From: Ophioderma brevispina | Lineage: Eukaryota > Echinodermata > Ophiuroidea > Amphilepidida > Ophiodermatidae | Assembly (NCBI GenBank): GCA_023653785.1 | Contig: JAMKCH010011919.1 | Location: forward strand, 62,001-126,000 | Length of the DNA: 64,000 nucleotides | Direction: 5' to 3' | Shown: piece by piece, positions 1 to 14,000 of the stretch | How the letters are laid out: each line of letters starts with the position of its first letter | How positions within the stretch are numbered: position 1 is the first letter of the stretch | Program-made: the position numbers and the translations under genes | The notes under the pieces: model-generated | Databases searched by the model: none | The model's input: the letters and a program-made list of their open reading frames with translations, nothing else | Told to the model about the DNA's origin: nothing

Positions 1-1528
1 GTAGGTCAAAACCCGCATGAAAATCTGATTTTCCAACCTTTTTGGCGAAATTGAATTTTCACTGTGTGTTGTCTATGGAAATGGCAGTTTTGCTGACAAT
101 CACACTTTATGCCTTCATTGTGACGTAATGCTAGGCAGGTTGGTACTCATTTTGGTATCAATGGAAGAAGGAGGACCATAGCCTCTAGTTTCTGTGATGT
201 TCCTGTGTTGTGTTAGGCATGTTGGTACTTCTCTTCCGGAGGGGGGGTGGTTACCACCCCCTATCGATCACTTTGGGATCCACCTGTATCTTACCTATAC
301 CCCAGGTGGATGTTTGTTTTTGGATTAAAAGGAGCGGAACAATGACATTGACAATTACAATTAAATAAGTTGGCACCAAAAAAAGGGGGTTTTAGCAAGC
401 CGGGGAAAAAAACCTGAAGGGGGGGTGGTAACCACCCCCCCCCCCCTTCGGTAGACGAGGGTTAATAGCGTGATTTTCAATATCACAAAAAGTACTCTGG
501 AAGTGTTATATTCCAATTTGTTTTAATTTTTAAGAGTTTTTTGTTACCTCAGGCAATTTGCAAATTTAAAATGCTGCTTATTAAGAAATCAAATAAAGTG
601 AATAAAATGGGTATTGGAAATTTGGCAAAATATTGTGCGGAGGAAACATTATACAATATATTTAAAAGTCGCTTTATTAGCAAGATTGAGTGCATTCCTC
701 ACATCCTTTATTCTCTTTAAATATACAGGCAAACATGTACACAAACAAACACATCAAATCAGAGAAACAACTTTTACCATTGGGCCTCTATATGGACCTG
801 GGGAAATATTGTTGTGTAAATCAGCTCGTAGGGTTAGGGAGGTCACCATGGCTGGGTAACCCTTGGCCTGGCATGAAGGGATAACTCCCTGCAATACAAT
901 GGATACAATTACAACAATTGATGTAATTTTGTCCTACAGAGCCTAATTTGTACTATCTGCTAGTTTAATTCTAATTTTATAAATTCAGGTGAAAGGATGA
1001 AGAGCCATTCTTAGTTGTCTTATGTTAAGTGGATATTATAATTAAGGCCGACATTCTTAACAGGATGCGGATACTTTGCTACAAGCTATTCTATTAAATG
1101 CTTTTCTGTTGGATTAGATTTATTTGTTCCTTGATAAACCTGGGGCACGTTTGTATATCTGAGCAGGAATGCATTAAGTTCAGGAAGCCCACAGAGTTTA
1201 TTATCCTTCATCTGTTGGGCAGAGAATGTAAAATTCATGGACTTGCATGAACTAACCACATTTTCCTGTCATGTCAACTCAAAACACACCCACATAAGTG
1301 TATTTAATCATTCGTGACCTTTTCAAGTAAAAAATTTCAATTGCTGTATGCTCCAAACAGAAAAATCAAAATGATACACCACATACACATCTTTTCCACT
1401 TAACACTATTCAAAGCAGATTCATCATGTCAACATAGTAATAAACACTTGTGAATACATCAGATACGGACTTAGTCTGGTACGATAATTAATCTGTTGAC
1501 ATAGAACAAGAGACACAGCGCTACCTAC
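1..1528 (-). other. Groucho intron (partial), no coding signal
   Basis: Lies downstream of exon 13. No minus-strand segment resembling the rest of the SP domain or a WD40 repeat was found; short reading frames near 614-884 look random. It holds a hairpin repeat at 235-452. Confidence 0.7.
235..452. repeat. Repeat with two G/C hairpins
   Basis: Two almost identical hairpins, GGGGGTGG-TTA-CCACCCCC (243-261) and GGGGGGTGG-TAA-CCACCCCCC (420-440), lie about 170 bp apart. Because each is palindromic they also form inverted ends of one unit, starting CCGGAGGGGG and ending CCCCCCTTCGG. This may be a small TIR element with palindromic termini. No target duplication is clear. Confidence 0.4.
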
Positions 1529-1658
1529 CTAGGGGCGGCACTTTGCCGACTGGCGGTTTGATACCAGGCACGCTACTACTTGACCCCGGTGTAGCCGCTC
1601 CACCACTGGTAGGGGTTTCTGACTTCGCTACTGGTGATGTGGAGGGTTTGTTATCATT
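1529..1658 (-). CDS. gro: Groucho exon 13 (SP domain, second part)
   Basis: 130 nt, phase 0 in and phase 1 out, reading NDNKPSTSPVAKSETPTSGG, AATPGSSSSVPGI and KPPVGKVPPL. This corresponds to the SP region with STPV, TPGS and PGKPPG in vertebrate TLEs. Acceptor CTTTTTTTAACAG. As in exon 8, two donors lie four bases apart (CCTAG followed by GTAGGTAGCG); I used the first. The next exon is outside the window, so the choice cannot be checked by phase. Confidence 0.9.
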
Positions 1659-3048
1659 CTGTTAAAAAAAGACATATGCATATAAAATCTAACAGCATGG
1701 TTACAAAATTGTGTGCCCTACTTCGTAAGATCGCAACAAACATGCCTCTAACTATTTCATGATTATACTCAAGAAATGCCGAGCATCACTTGATGTAAGC
1801 TAGGCTACTGCTATGACGACCAAAATGGCAAAATGATTTACTAATGTTTACCGTTACATCACAGAATTTGATCTTACAAGCGTCTGTAACAGACAAGTAC
1901 ATTAGCTTACACACTAATGCCTTTTTGCCTTGTGGATATAATACTATTCTGTATTCATTTACACTTTCTCGGAAGTGTCTTTTTAAGGACCGAACAGGAA
2001 GACTATAACTAGGGAGGTATTTTGACCCAATTTGACAAATTCTGCTTTTTACAAAGTGTTCTGAATAATCAACCTTTGCAAACCATTCCTAATGTATATA
2101 TTGATGCAACATTTTTAGGAAATTCAGTACTTGATTGATTTGAAATTCATTGTTTCTCATCATCATCATCTAGCGGCCGCAACCAAGATTCCATTTACAA
2201 CGCCATGCCAGAATTCTTTATCCCTCATTAGGCTAGGAAGTTCCTCAGTTTGTATTGAGTGTCCCTACTGATTACATCGATGTAGTTAAGAGGTCTGCAT
2301 CCTCTATTTGGGCATGGAAGTCTCCAACATATTAGATCAGACACAACTTGGTCTACAGCTCAGCATTTCTACTCTTAGACATTACACCTCAACTTAGCTA
2401 TTATGTAGTACATCTGTTTTTCAATTTTGTCTAGAGTCGTTACATATGGCTAGACTTTCTCATGCAGATATCCGCAAAATCATGACTTTATCTCTTTTGC
2501 ATCAATCCATAGTTTTACTTAATTTCTTTTAAGTTACAATTCATTCTTTGAAAGCAATGTGATTTTTATAAAGATGTGATAGAGAAAGTTACCATTATCC
2601 TTTCCTTCAATCTTGCAAGTACAATGTATTAATTAAGGAAGTTTTATAAGGAATACATAAATTCAATTTGTGAAAATATATTCACACCAGAAATCTGTAT
2701 TTATTACTTTTTGGGTTGCCAAAAGTGGATTCTTCTTTCCTCATTTGTGAAGTTTTCTTGCCACCAAAATTAAGTTGCTTAGCATTAACTGGATTGCACT
2801 GCAACTTGTTCTCAATGTAAATCACATTACACCTTGCACACAGCAGCGGAACAGGAAAGATCAATTTGTATCTATGCTACACACAGGAAATAACTTTGAC
2901 ACACGGCACAGAAACATCGCAATTGACAAATCAATTATACATGTGAGCACACTTGCTTTTAGTTTGTTACATGCCGGGCACATTATACATGTTTCATACA
3001 CGGCTTATACATGTTTGCTGCATGGCTACGTTGATGCAAAGCGCTTAC

Positions 3049-3201
3049 CGGTATGCTTTCTTTGTGTTTTGAATTTGGAGTGCTGGCACTGGACGCAATG
3101 CTATTTGGTGAGTTGGGACGTTCTTTCTTTGGTCGGTGTTTGTCGGTATTGTTCTCCCTGGGTGATGACTGCTCGCCGTTTGCCCTCGGTGATGGAGGGT
3201 C
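3049..3201 (-). CDS. gro: Groucho exon 12 (SP domain, first part)
   Basis: 153 nt, phase 0 both sides. It begins DPPSPRANGEQSSPRENN, then TDKHRPKKERPNSPNSIASS and ASTPNSKHKESIP. It follows SNE of exon 11 as TLE proteins follow SNEDPSSPR, and has the KKxxxxSPxSIASS pattern of the Ser/Pro-rich SP domain, which is phosphorylated by MAPK/HIPK2-type kinases in the family. SP/TP motifs seen: PPSPR, SSPR, NSPN, STPN. Acceptor TTATCTCACTTTAG, donor GTAAGCGC. Confidence 0.94.
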
Positions 3202-3377
3202 CTAAAGTGAGATAAGATAATAAAAATGAACATTTCCTTGTCCACTCCAGTTTCAGATAAAAAGGCATTAAATCACTTTGAAAAGAAAAGATCAAAAGCA
3301 ATAAAAGGCAGGCGGGTACAGGATCCAAATCCTACAGAGAGTTGTATCTAAGAATATAACTTAACCCCCTGGGCACA

Positions 3378-5114
3378 ACCTGCTTATCTATCGGCATATA
3401 AGCACTATTTTGATTGGTTACTTGGCAAGTAATATCATGTAATGAGCAAATCAGAGATGTTGTAAGAATGTTGGTCTGGTTTACCCCAAGAAATATTGGC
3501 ATTATTTGATTGGTTACTCAGAGGGCTATCTCATGTTGTGTCCTGTAATGAACCAATCAGAAAGGTGGTAGTGCCCACGGGGAAAAATTTGGAGTGAAGT
3601 TCAGCCAAGTAGTGAGCATTTTTACCCATATTTTGTGGAATTTTATTGGTATCGGTAGTATTAAGGATACCGACATTTTTAACATACGATATTTGCAAAA
3701 TTTGTATACAGTTGCTTTTAAATGAAGTTAACTCCAAATATTTTACTTTGAATTTGCAGATATTGTGAGGGAATCCCAGAGCCAAGATAAGTGAATTAAA
3801 ATAATTATTCTAGTGACAAGCAGCTGTAAGAGACTATAATTGAGATTAAGTGCTTGGCAGTGACATCATCGCGACCAACTTCCTCCTTTTTTTTTTTTTT
3901 TTTTTTACCTGCCTATCTATCGGCATATAAGCACTATTTTGATTGGTTACTTGGCAAGTAATATCATGTAATGAGCAAATCAGAGATGTTGTAAGAATGT
4001 TGGTCTGGTTTACCCCAAGAAATATTGGCATTATTTGATTGGTTACTCAGAGGGCTATCTCATGTTGTGTCCTGTAATGAGCCAATCAGAGAGACTGTTA
4101 CACAGATATAGAAGCATTATTTGATTGGTTACTCAGAGGGCTATCTCATGTTGTGTCCTGTAATGAACCAATCAGAAAGGTGGTAGTGCCCACGGGGAAA
4201 AATTTGGAGTGAAGTTCAGCCAAGTAGTGAGCATTTTTACCCATATTTTGTGGAATTTTATTGGTATCGGTAGTATTAAGGATACCAACATTTTTAACAT
4301 ACGATATTTGCAAAATTTGTATACAGTTGCTTTTAATGAAGTTAACTCCAAATATTTTACTTTGAATTTGCAGATATTGTGAGGGAATCCCAGAGCCAAG
4401 ATAAGTGAATTAAAATAATTATTCTAGTGACAAGCAGCTGTAAGAGACTATAATTGAGATTAAGTGCTTGGCAGTGACATCATCGCGACCAACTTCCTCC
4501 TTTTTTTTTTTTTTTTTTTTACCTGCCTATCTATCGGCATATAAGCACTATTTTGATTGGTTACTTGGCAAGTAATATCATGTAATGAGCAAATCAGAGA
4601 TGTTGTAAGAATGTTGGTCTGGTTTACCCCAAGAAATATTGGCATTATTTGATTGGTTACTCAGAGGGCTATCTCATGTTGTGTCCTGTAATGAGCCAAT
4701 CAGAGAGACTGTTACACAGATATAGAAGCATTATTTGATTGGTTACTCAGAGGGCTATCTCATGTTGTGTCCTGTAATGAACCAATCAGAAAGGTGGTAG
4801 TGCCCACGGGGAAAAATTTGGAGTGAAGTTCAGCCAAGTAGTGAGCATTTTTACCCATATTTTGTGGAATTTTATTGGTATCGGTAGTATTAAGGATACC
4901 AACATTTTTAACATACGATATTTGCAAAATTTGTATACAGTTGCTTTTAATGAAGTTAACTCCAAATATTTTACTTTGAATTTGCAGATATTGTTAGGGA
5001 ATCCCAGAGCCAAGATAAGTGAATTAAAATAATTATTCTAGTGACAAGCAGCTGTAAGAGACTATAATTGAGATTAAGTGCTTGGCAGTGACATCATCGC
5101 GACCAACTTCCTCC
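3378..5114. repeat. Three tandem repeat copies joined by T20 tracts
   Basis: Copy 1 is 3378-3886, copy 2 3907-4500, copy 3 4521-5114. Copies 2 and 3 have a 614-bp period including the T20 tract and are almost identical (a few substitutions, such as GTGAGGG versus GTTAGGG near the end). Copy 1 lacks one of two internal 86-bp subrepeats of the form GATTGGTTACTCAGAGGGCT. Copies 1 and 2 each end CTTCCTCC followed by exactly 20 T; copy 3 ends in CCTCCCCCCAC. It sits in the intron between exons 11 and 12. Short minus-strand frames inside repeat with the same period and carry no recognisable domain. Confidence 0.9.
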
Positions 5115-5132
5115 CCCCACAATTCTCATCTG

Positions 5133-5474
5133 TCATCACCGAGTCGCACCTTACCTAATCACATGTCACTATAAACAAGACGTGTGGCATCGGGTGCTTG
5201 CCATAGGGGGCAAGGCAGAGATTATATCCCAGACCTTGGTGTCATCATACACCAGGTTGTGATTATTAACACTAGGGACCAATACGTCCCTGTGCGCCAT
5301 GACTCATGACAAAATCTAAATTGCAAAAATTGAGCAAAGTGCTCTTCGACGGGGATTTTTTCCCCTCATCTCCACTCCGAGTTGATAGGCAGCGACATGC
5401 GGATGATTGTGGTTCGTTACAGGAAAGGGTATGATTTAGTTACTGTTTCCTAATATCGACAACTCGGTGATGAC
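5133..5474. mobile_element. Possible TIR element (TCATCACCGAGT ends)
   Basis: TCATCACCGAGT near 5136 recurs inverted as ACTCGGTGATGA near 5463, about 330 bp apart. No convincing target duplication is seen, so this may be a degenerate MITE or chance. Confidence 0.35.
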
Positions 5475-5708
5475 CCTTGTTTTAAAGTGGCTTTGGCAGG
5501 AGTCGTAAAGACTGCTCAATAAAAAAACTTCACTGCTTGTTTGGCATTGGCCCAGAGGACGATTACGCACACTTGCAAAGTATCGGAGTGAAATCTATGT
5601 TACATGTACTTTCAACCACATTGACACATAATATGAATAATACATTCTCGCTCTAGTGATTTCAAAAGTGTCAAAAAATCTTGAATTATTTATAATCTCT
5701 CTTCTTAC

Positions 5709-5762
5709 CTCGTTTGACACATCAACAACAAGGTTATCGTCACTCTTATCTCCATCACTGTC
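5709..5762 (-). CDS. gro: Groucho exon 11 (CcN domain core)
   Basis: 54 nt, phase 0 both sides, reading DSDGDKSDDNLVVDVSNE. This is the conserved core of the CcN domain; in the family its acidic Ser residues are casein kinase II targets that affect nuclear localisation and repression. Acceptor GCTCTATTTCAG, donor GTAAGAAG. Confidence 0.96.
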
Positions 5763-7550
5763 CTGAAATAGAGCCAGAGAGCTAATTTAGTCAACATTGC
5801 ACGACAAAACACTAATAATTTGGCTAAAAACAGATTGCGTTGTCATAGCGATTCAACTTCGCATTATACATAATTCATCTTTTGTCTTCATGATTTATGG
5901 AGATGTATTACAAAGAATGCCGAGCATTATCTGCATTATGTAAAGCCTGAAGTATCTCAAGTCAACTATAATTTCAGCTCAAGTTTTTATTTTAAGTATA
6001 ATGACGTTATTTGTTCAGTGCAGTATCACGAAAAACAAGTGGCCATTCTAGTGAAAGCTGCAATGTCGCATTCTTGATTTCAGATAAACCGGTTGTGATA
6101 AGAGCTCTACCGAAGTCCCAAGAGTGTCTTAATTACACGCAAGGATGCACGCATGAATCAACCCGCCATTCTTAGTCCTGTCTTTGTCTGCTCATCTGAT
6201 TAATGTGACCCAGAAGAGAAGTGCCATGCCAAAGATAAAAAATTCTCGACACCTAAACCACAGTTATCGTAAACGATCGGGGGTCCCAAGTGGATCGTGA
6301 TTCATCGCAGGATATGGTTCGGCATGGTCGAATGCAGCCCTGCGAGGAGAGACGGGCCTTCCATATAAGGACTCTTGAGCACCTAGCATCCAGCCTTGCG
6401 TAACAGACAATGTGCGAGTCGGGGAAAGAACCCTAAACCAACCATTCCATCTTCATGCTCCACACACATGCCCTCCCGTCGTCTCCCTAACGCCCCATTT
6501 AGCATTGTTCTATCGTGAATCCTGTTGAGTCAACAATTTTTGGATACGTACTAAAACCAAATCTGCCCAAGGAATCCCTAAGGCATATCCAGATAAGAGT
6601 AGACACCTGGCAGCGGATCATGGAAGGGCCGGACTCTATCATCCCCGGGTCAGGTCAAACCTATGACAAATACCAGCTTCCTTTCCAGCCTGACGTAGCA
6701 TTTTCTGCTCCTTTCCCCCACCTCATAATCCTGTATTGCTCCCTGGGGAGATATCCTGAGCCTAGGTAGGATTTACAAGGGTGCAAAGTTGTGACAGTGT
6801 CAAGAGACTCGCAGCGCCAATCCGGAGATCATGCATACACAAATTTGGATATCCTGGTGTCTCTACAAACAAGCTGCTTCGATGGAGATGTCTGTGTGCG
6901 ACTCCTAGTGCAATAATGTTGATGTTTTCCCAAGTGCAACTATCCACACACTTCAAAACTTGTTTGCATGAATTGAGAGCTGTGCAAAAAGTGGATCACA
7001 CCCTCCAGATAATAGACCAGTCTTGTTATTTTTCCTGTGGTTTTATTTTTTAAAAGATTTGTGAATCAATATGGCGATATGAGTATAAAGACATGTGATA
7101 ATGAATTAATGTAATCAATTATACTTGCAGAATAATTAACTGCCAATTCCAAAAATATTGAAATTTGTAACAAAATTCTACAGTTGAAAATGCTGGCTTA
7201 CAGTAATATGCTTTACACTGGCTTCCTTTTTTGTTTTCATATTTTCAATATAATACTTTCTTTTGCGCAGGCCTAGAGAATATTAGATGCAAGAAAACAT
7301 TAGTTAAGTAGTAATTAGTTATTGATAAAAAAATGAAGCCTCAAGAAGCGCATGAAGGACGGTGTAAATCGTAATTTACCCTCGCAATATACACCAACGT
7401 CATGCAACTTGCCAACATCGTCAGAAAAGTTGCAAGGATGCTCAGACCACCGCCAGTCAGAGTCACTCACCTTACTGGCTATTTCATAAAGCAATATACG
7501 CTAGCGAAACCAAATCTGCCAACTGTCTTTTCAAATAGCAGGCAACTTAC
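5763..7550 (-). other. Groucho intron between exons 10 and 11, nothing further seen
   Basis: About 1.8 kb without recognised repeat ends or coding similarity. Two short overlapping frames (6515-6769, 6781-7053 plus) resemble no family I know. Confidence 0.6.
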
Positions 7551-7703
7551 CCCGAGTCTTTCTCGTCTCTTTTCCTCTTTTCCTCTTGTTGTTTGGCGTA
7601 CTAATTCTGTTTCTTTTTGACATTTCCCCTCCCCGTGTTCCGAATATTTGTTTATGTGTTTGTCTGAGCTTGCCCGGTCACGGTCTGTTGGGGACACGGA
7701 GTT
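7551..7703 (-). CDS. gro: Groucho exon 10 (start of CcN domain)
   Basis: 153 nt, phase 0 both sides. It starts NSVSPTDRDRASSDKH, aligning with NSVSPSESLRASEKH-type sequence in vertebrate TLEs, and ends with a basic/acidic stretch GKEEKRRERLG that may act as a nuclear localisation signal. The middle (YSEHGEGKCQKETELVRQTT) is weakly conserved. Acceptor TGTATCTTTTCAG, donor GTAAGTTGC. The frame is open throughout and joins exon 11 as RLG-DSDGDK. Confidence 0.88.
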
Positions 7704-10700
7704 CTGAAAAGATACAGAAAAGACGGTGGTACAAAATTAATAGGTATTTGGTCAATAATAGAATCTGATCTTTGTGTTAATCAACAGTAAACATAGGCAA
7801 CCGAACTTTTGACGGTGCCATCCTCTGTAGCAAACTGGGTAATTGAACATGGACAATGGATGTCTATGCATGAAGGAATTCAAACACTTAACATTTGGTG
7901 AACAAAATAATTAGGAAATAACAGCCTCTCTGGTTAAGTTGGCATGCTGCCCTCTATGTTCAAATATTGAGCATGCATAATCTATCCAGTAAGAAACTCT
8001 ACAAAAGGACAAATGCAATTCACAGACATAACAGACATGCTACTCTCAATCAAGATTTTTTTTTTTATTACCAACACTATCCTTTTTTTCCTTTTTAATT
8101 TTTTTGGGGGGGGGGTCAGAATTCCTGAAAAGATTGACCTTTGCAAGCAATCAGTTTATAGAATTGCACAGATTTGAAGACCCCAATTGCATCTACATCC
8201 AGGTAAAAAACTTAAGATTCTGCCTTTATTCCTACTCAACCTGCAAGCAGGACATGGTACAGATTACAAAACACTTTCTATTCATTTTTTTTTAGGTTAA
8301 GCTTTGTTTGATTGTATGGTTTTTGGCCACTCCAAGGGTTTTCTCGTAGATTCAAGCTTAAATCTTTATTCAGATTTACTCACACAGTTGCAATTAGCAA
8401 AAACAAAAATAAACCAAGTATCTTTATTTGAATAGTACTGTTTACGGCATTCACCGAGTGTCTTGCTCCGAGAACCCCCCGGGGGTAAAGAGGCTATGTT
8501 TTCAGAGCTAGCAATTTCTTCTATCTCAGAAAACACTTCACATTTGCAAGTGGACAAATATCCAGGAGTAAATATTCCCTTCATTCAAATCTCAAACACT
8601 CCACACACAAGTCTGCCTGTTGAAATTGGTTTGTTATGCTTGCATCAGCAGACGAGGCTCTCTCGTAAGTAATGGCTATACATTTGCAAATATTGCAACC
8701 TTAGCATCCAACTCACTTCTTCACATCTCGCCAATGCTATGACAACACCTCTTCACAAAGTCTTCACATCTACTTTACAAATTCCCTCTTTAATTTCAAC
8801 TGACAACCATTTACTCAATATAACTCGCATAAACCTGTGTGCAACACAAAAGAATTGATCAAATCCGAGGGCCAAAGGAAATTGGCTTGACTGATTGACC
8901 TAACCCCGACTGGATTTCTGTACGCATGAATGTGTGCGCCGAGCTCTCATTCTAATTTACGACTAACACTTGATCAAAATGCGCACAAAATTTACCAAGG
9001 TCGTCGTAAAAGCTACTTCAAATCGCTCCATGAACCTGCCAATCTTTGCTGCAGTGATGCTTGAAAAATTGGCCGATTCCCTACTTCCTCACACTCTCTA
9101 AGAGAACTAAACGAATCCTGATGGACGCTAAGAATCAAGCATGAAGGCCAACAATTTTGAGTTTTTCTGTATGCACATAGAGAAATGCTACGTCTTTCCG
9201 AGAGCACAACCATCTTGCCTGGCTGGCTGTCTGCCTGGCTCGTATTTGCACAGTCAACATAGAATTTAACTGCGCTAGCCGAGTTAAAAGCAGCCTCCAC
9301 TGCCAAAACAGGGCTCAATAAACTCTGAGAAATACACAGAGCTAGACAAATATGGACTAGAGTGTCAACAGGCCCGAGTCAATATACACCCAGGCTAGCC
9401 ATTGCTGAATGGCACAGGGCAAATAGACAAGGAAAACCAACTCCTCTTGGCGAACACAAGAACAGCTATAGTCAAGTCACGCATTTGAGCCGTGCTCTTG
9501 CAACCTCTGCACCGTCATTTGAGACTGGGCAAACTTGACGGCCAAACCGACGCTGTCAATGTCCGAGCTTTGTGCGACGCTTAAAAGCTAGAGCAATCAT
9601 ATGATATTATATTAACAGTAGCAAAAACTTGACAAAAACCTAACTCTTGAAGACAAAGAGAGAGAGTTAATATTTTATTGCAGTGGAACGATCAAACTAA
9701 CTGCAATGGAATAAATAGCTAATTTTAATTCTATCATAGCAGGAGCCATGTTAATTTCATCAATTTGGAATTGAAGTGCATTTACAATGGGGCTCATCCA
9801 TGTTATGACTCACTAAATACATAAATATTGTAGAGCCTTTGAAAAACACACTAAATCAACACATGTATATGTGATGTTTACACAACATTCCAATTAAGAA
9901 TACCTACTGGCAAAGCTATACAGTCTCTCAAGATCTACTAAACATGACTCGCATATCAATCCAAAATATCACGTCAAAAAATAAAATCCGAGCTGCTCCA
10001 AAGACTCAAGGGAGTGGCGGTATTAAGAGCGTCCATTACCGTGCCATAAAGCCAGAGATATGCGACGCCCGCCCTGCCATCTTTTTTTTTGTCCAGGCAA
10101 GCCAGGAAAAAATAACTTGGCCGCAACAACAACAGATATGGCAATTTATTGATTCTGACACAGTATTTATAGGGGCTGTCATCGCTTGGACCGGACTCAG
10201 GCATGTCCTCACTATACTCACCCTTCGGATAGCCCGGCTTATCGGGGCTTCATTATACTGGCCTTGTTTTGATAATATGGACTTCCTATCTCACTAAACC
10301 CCCACGGACTGATTCAGCAATATTTGGAACACTTGTCAAGTAGTCAACTTTTCAAACATTTATTATCATAAATCACTTGTAAGTTGATACATTCTCATCT
10401 CTAGAGTTCAGCGACCATGTAAATGGTTATGAATTAATAAGATTGACATGTGCACTCTATGCACCATACACATGTGGGTTCCACCACAGTGAAATTACTA
10501 TTATTTCTTATATAAACCCCAAATATTTGACAACTGAGAATTTGTAATATGGGAAACGTAACTTCCTACATTTTTCATGTTGATGAAGTTTGAATCATCA
10601 TACAGTGATCACATGATAACTCACACCATAGTACCTAATGGATTATGGAATACTGCTCCAGTGTATATCACATGACAACCTCTCATTACCTAGTGCATGA

Positions 10701-11075
10701 TGGGAAAATATTGAAAGCAATCCAAAACTAATCCATTACAAATCAGAATTGGAGAGCAATTTTGCTAAAAGATAAAAATTATTATTTTTTCTTAAAAATA
10801 TAGCATTCATAATCTACTGGTAGACTTTCTCTTATGCTATTAACCATCAGCAGCACTTTCGGCAATAATTCAAATGTAACTAAAGTCGTCACATACACCC
10901 TCATCGGAAACATAACAACTCTCTAGAGAAAGCAATGATTTGTAACAAAGTCCGGCTAAAAATAAACCAGGAAACAATCTCCGTTAATGCCCTGTATATT
11001 TATCCTATCCAAGAGGGAATTTGTCTTAACAGGCAAAATCCATAATCCTTAATCCATATTCACAGTTCTAATCCT
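7704..11075 (-). other. First part of the 17-kb Groucho intron, no gene seen
   Basis: Between exon 10 and the tandem duplication. It contains low-complexity T and G runs near 8058-8114 and otherwise unique sequence. Short open frames (for example 9013-9318 minus, 9944-10297 plus) show no domain and no splice-consistent extension. Confidence 0.55.
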
Positions 11076-14000
11076 ATTACACAGCCGCACACAAATTTGA
11101 TCAGATCATTTCCACTCTGCCTAGCTTATGAAATTTCATGATCGAGAGAGAAAAATTACAGAAAAGGGCACTTACTCAAGCTCAGATGCTGTCACTTTGC
11201 AACTCTACCAATTACTATTAATTGCATCGCTCATACTCTTATTAAAAATAACTGACAAAGACAATTTTGAGCTATTAAAAAACAGTATCTTAAAAGTAAT
11301 AAGTATTTATTCATTATGCTATTTTATTGAAAAAAATGCTGACAAACTGTTTTTAATATAAAAACAGTTAAGTGTAAACCCATTTTAATTAACTACCAAT
11401 AAGTCTATCATTTTTCTTAACAGTATCTCTGATTGGCTCATTACACGAATAACATGATATACCCCTCCTAGTAACGAATTAAAATAGACCACCTATTATT
11501 AGCATGCACCATTAAGCTTTTCTTACAAAGTCTGTTCATAATTATGTTACACATTTTAAAAGGCAAGCAAACAAAGGGCATTTGGCAACATATCAGGCAT
11601 GTTTCATTTAAAATATAATTTGGTATTCTATCCGAATCTCATATTTTATTAACCTCCGCCATCTTCCAACTAGGAAGCACCAGTCCCGATGGATTTCGCC
11701 TCATCAACGTTCTTTTAGGATTATGCAGAATCCTTCCATACAATCAGCTTTCATTTCAAAGAAACGTGGCTAACGGGAGCCAGGGCGAGTACATCACAAA
11801 ATATGAGTGGCAAAGCTTCAAAATATCCAAATGACATCTTGGGGAGAAAAACAGGAAACAGTACTGTCTATTTGGGTCAATCCAATCCAAATATGTAAGC
11901 ATCAGTTGAGATTTTAACTTATTAGAAGCGGCGGTTGAACCCACCTGCTCCCGAAGACGCACAATCCCTCTTACTCGAAGCTGCACGGACCTCCTCCCTG
12001 CGGCTCACCGTGGCAACGATGAGAGAAGTGAAAGGAAATCCAAAATACTTTGTGGCAACAGTTATATGAGTACACGCGTTGAGTCATTTTAGGAGCAGCA
12101 TACACACCGCTGTCCTTAGGGGAGGAAGAACATTACAGTTCGGCTCGGGAAATCTTAAAATTATCGTAAAATAGTTTTGCGTGGGTGGTAGGCTATCTAT
12201 GATGGAAACAATTATGGTTTGGAGTCTCGCTGAGTATATTTGAATTTCTTTGACTCTTTTTGATCTATTATATTTATTATTCAAAACAAAATCATGTTGT
12301 TATGCTGAACAATTTTCCTGTGAAACAATCGGCTAATGCCTGCACTCCAAAGCAGATATGTTTGACCGCGGGTGTTTGACATAATTTGTACATTTAATAG
12401 GTTTAAATTACGTTCACTAATTTGAAGTCCTTATTAGATAAACTCGCATATCCCTTTTCCAGTATCATTCAGAAAATCGGGTAATTATTGCATGGCCAAC
12501 TAAAGTGGCATTTGAGTACCCAGCAATACGCATGTGAATCTAAACTAAAAACAGTTCATCGAATCCAGCATTTCCCACAGTTGTTTTTTTTTTTTTTTTT
12601 TTTTATTACACAGCCGCACACAAATTTGATCAGATCATTTCCACTCTGCCTAGCTTATGAAATTTCATGATGGAGAGAGAAAAATTTCAGAAAAGGGCAC
12701 TTACTCAAGCTCAGATGCTGTCACTTTGCAACTCTACCAATTACCATTAATTGCATCGCTCATACTCTTATTAAAATTAACTGACAAAGACAATTTTGAG
12801 CTATTAAAAAAGAGCAGGTTTAAAGTAACAAGTATTTATTCATTACGCTTTTTTTATTGAAAAATTTGCTGACGAGCCTTTTTAATATAAAAATCTAGTC
12901 AAATAAAGTGCCAAGTGTAAATCCATTTTTAATCCCCTCAGGACTACCAATAAGTCTACCATTTTTCTTAACAGTATCTCTGATTGGCTCATTACACGAA
13001 ACAACATGATATACCCCTCAAAGTAACCAATCAAAATAGACCGGCTATTATTAGTATGCACATTAAGCTTTTCTTACAAAGTTCGATAGGATCATTATAT
13101 CACATACAATTTAACCAATTTTCATAATTATGTTACAAAATTTAAAAGGCAAACAAACAGAGGGCACTTGACAACATATCAAGCATGTTTCATTTAAAAT
13201 ATAATTTGGTATTCTTTCTGAATCTCATATTTTATTAACCTCAGCCGTCTTCCAACTAGGAAGCACCAGTCCCGATGGATTTCGCCTCATCAACGTTCTT
13301 TTAGGATTATGCAGAATCCTTCCATACAATCAGCTTTCATTTCAAAGAAACGTGGCTAACGGGAGCCGGGGCGAGTACATCGCAAAATATGAGTGGCAAA
13401 GCTTCAAAATATCCAAATGACATCTTGGGGAGAAAAACAGGAAACAGTACTGTCTATTTGGGTCAATCCAATCCAAATATGTAAGCATCAGTTGAGATTT
13501 TAACTTATTAGAAGCGGCGGTTGAACCCACCTGCTCCCGAAGAGACACAATCCCTCTTACTCGAAGCTGCACGGACCTCCTCCCTGCGGCTCACCGTGGC
13601 AACGATGAGAGAAGTGAAAGGAAATCCAAAATACTTTGTGGCAACAGTTATATGAGTACACGCGTTGAGTCATTTTAGGAGCAGCATACACACCGCTGTC
13701 CTTAGGGGAGGAAGAACATTACAGTTCGACTCGGGAAATCTTAAAATTATCGTAAAATAGTTTTGCGTGGGCGGTAGGCTATCTATGATGGAAACAATTA
13801 TGGTTTGGAGTCTCGCTATGTTTGAATTTCATTGACTCTTTTTGATCTATTTTATTTATTATTAAAAACAAAAAATTAAGTTATGCCGAAACGATTTTCC
13901 TGTGAAACAATCGACTTATGCCCAGTGTTCGATTTAGAAAAGAAAAGTTACATGCACAACTTGGGATTTTCTCAGAAAATGGGCTGTATAACACTAAAAT

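Noticed and set aside
11160..11200. Tiny minus-strand exon candidate (CAG then CATCTGAGCTTGA then GTAAGT)
   Set aside because: It lies in the tandem duplication and is repeated at 12.69 kb; the peptide does not fit between KDR and NSVSP.
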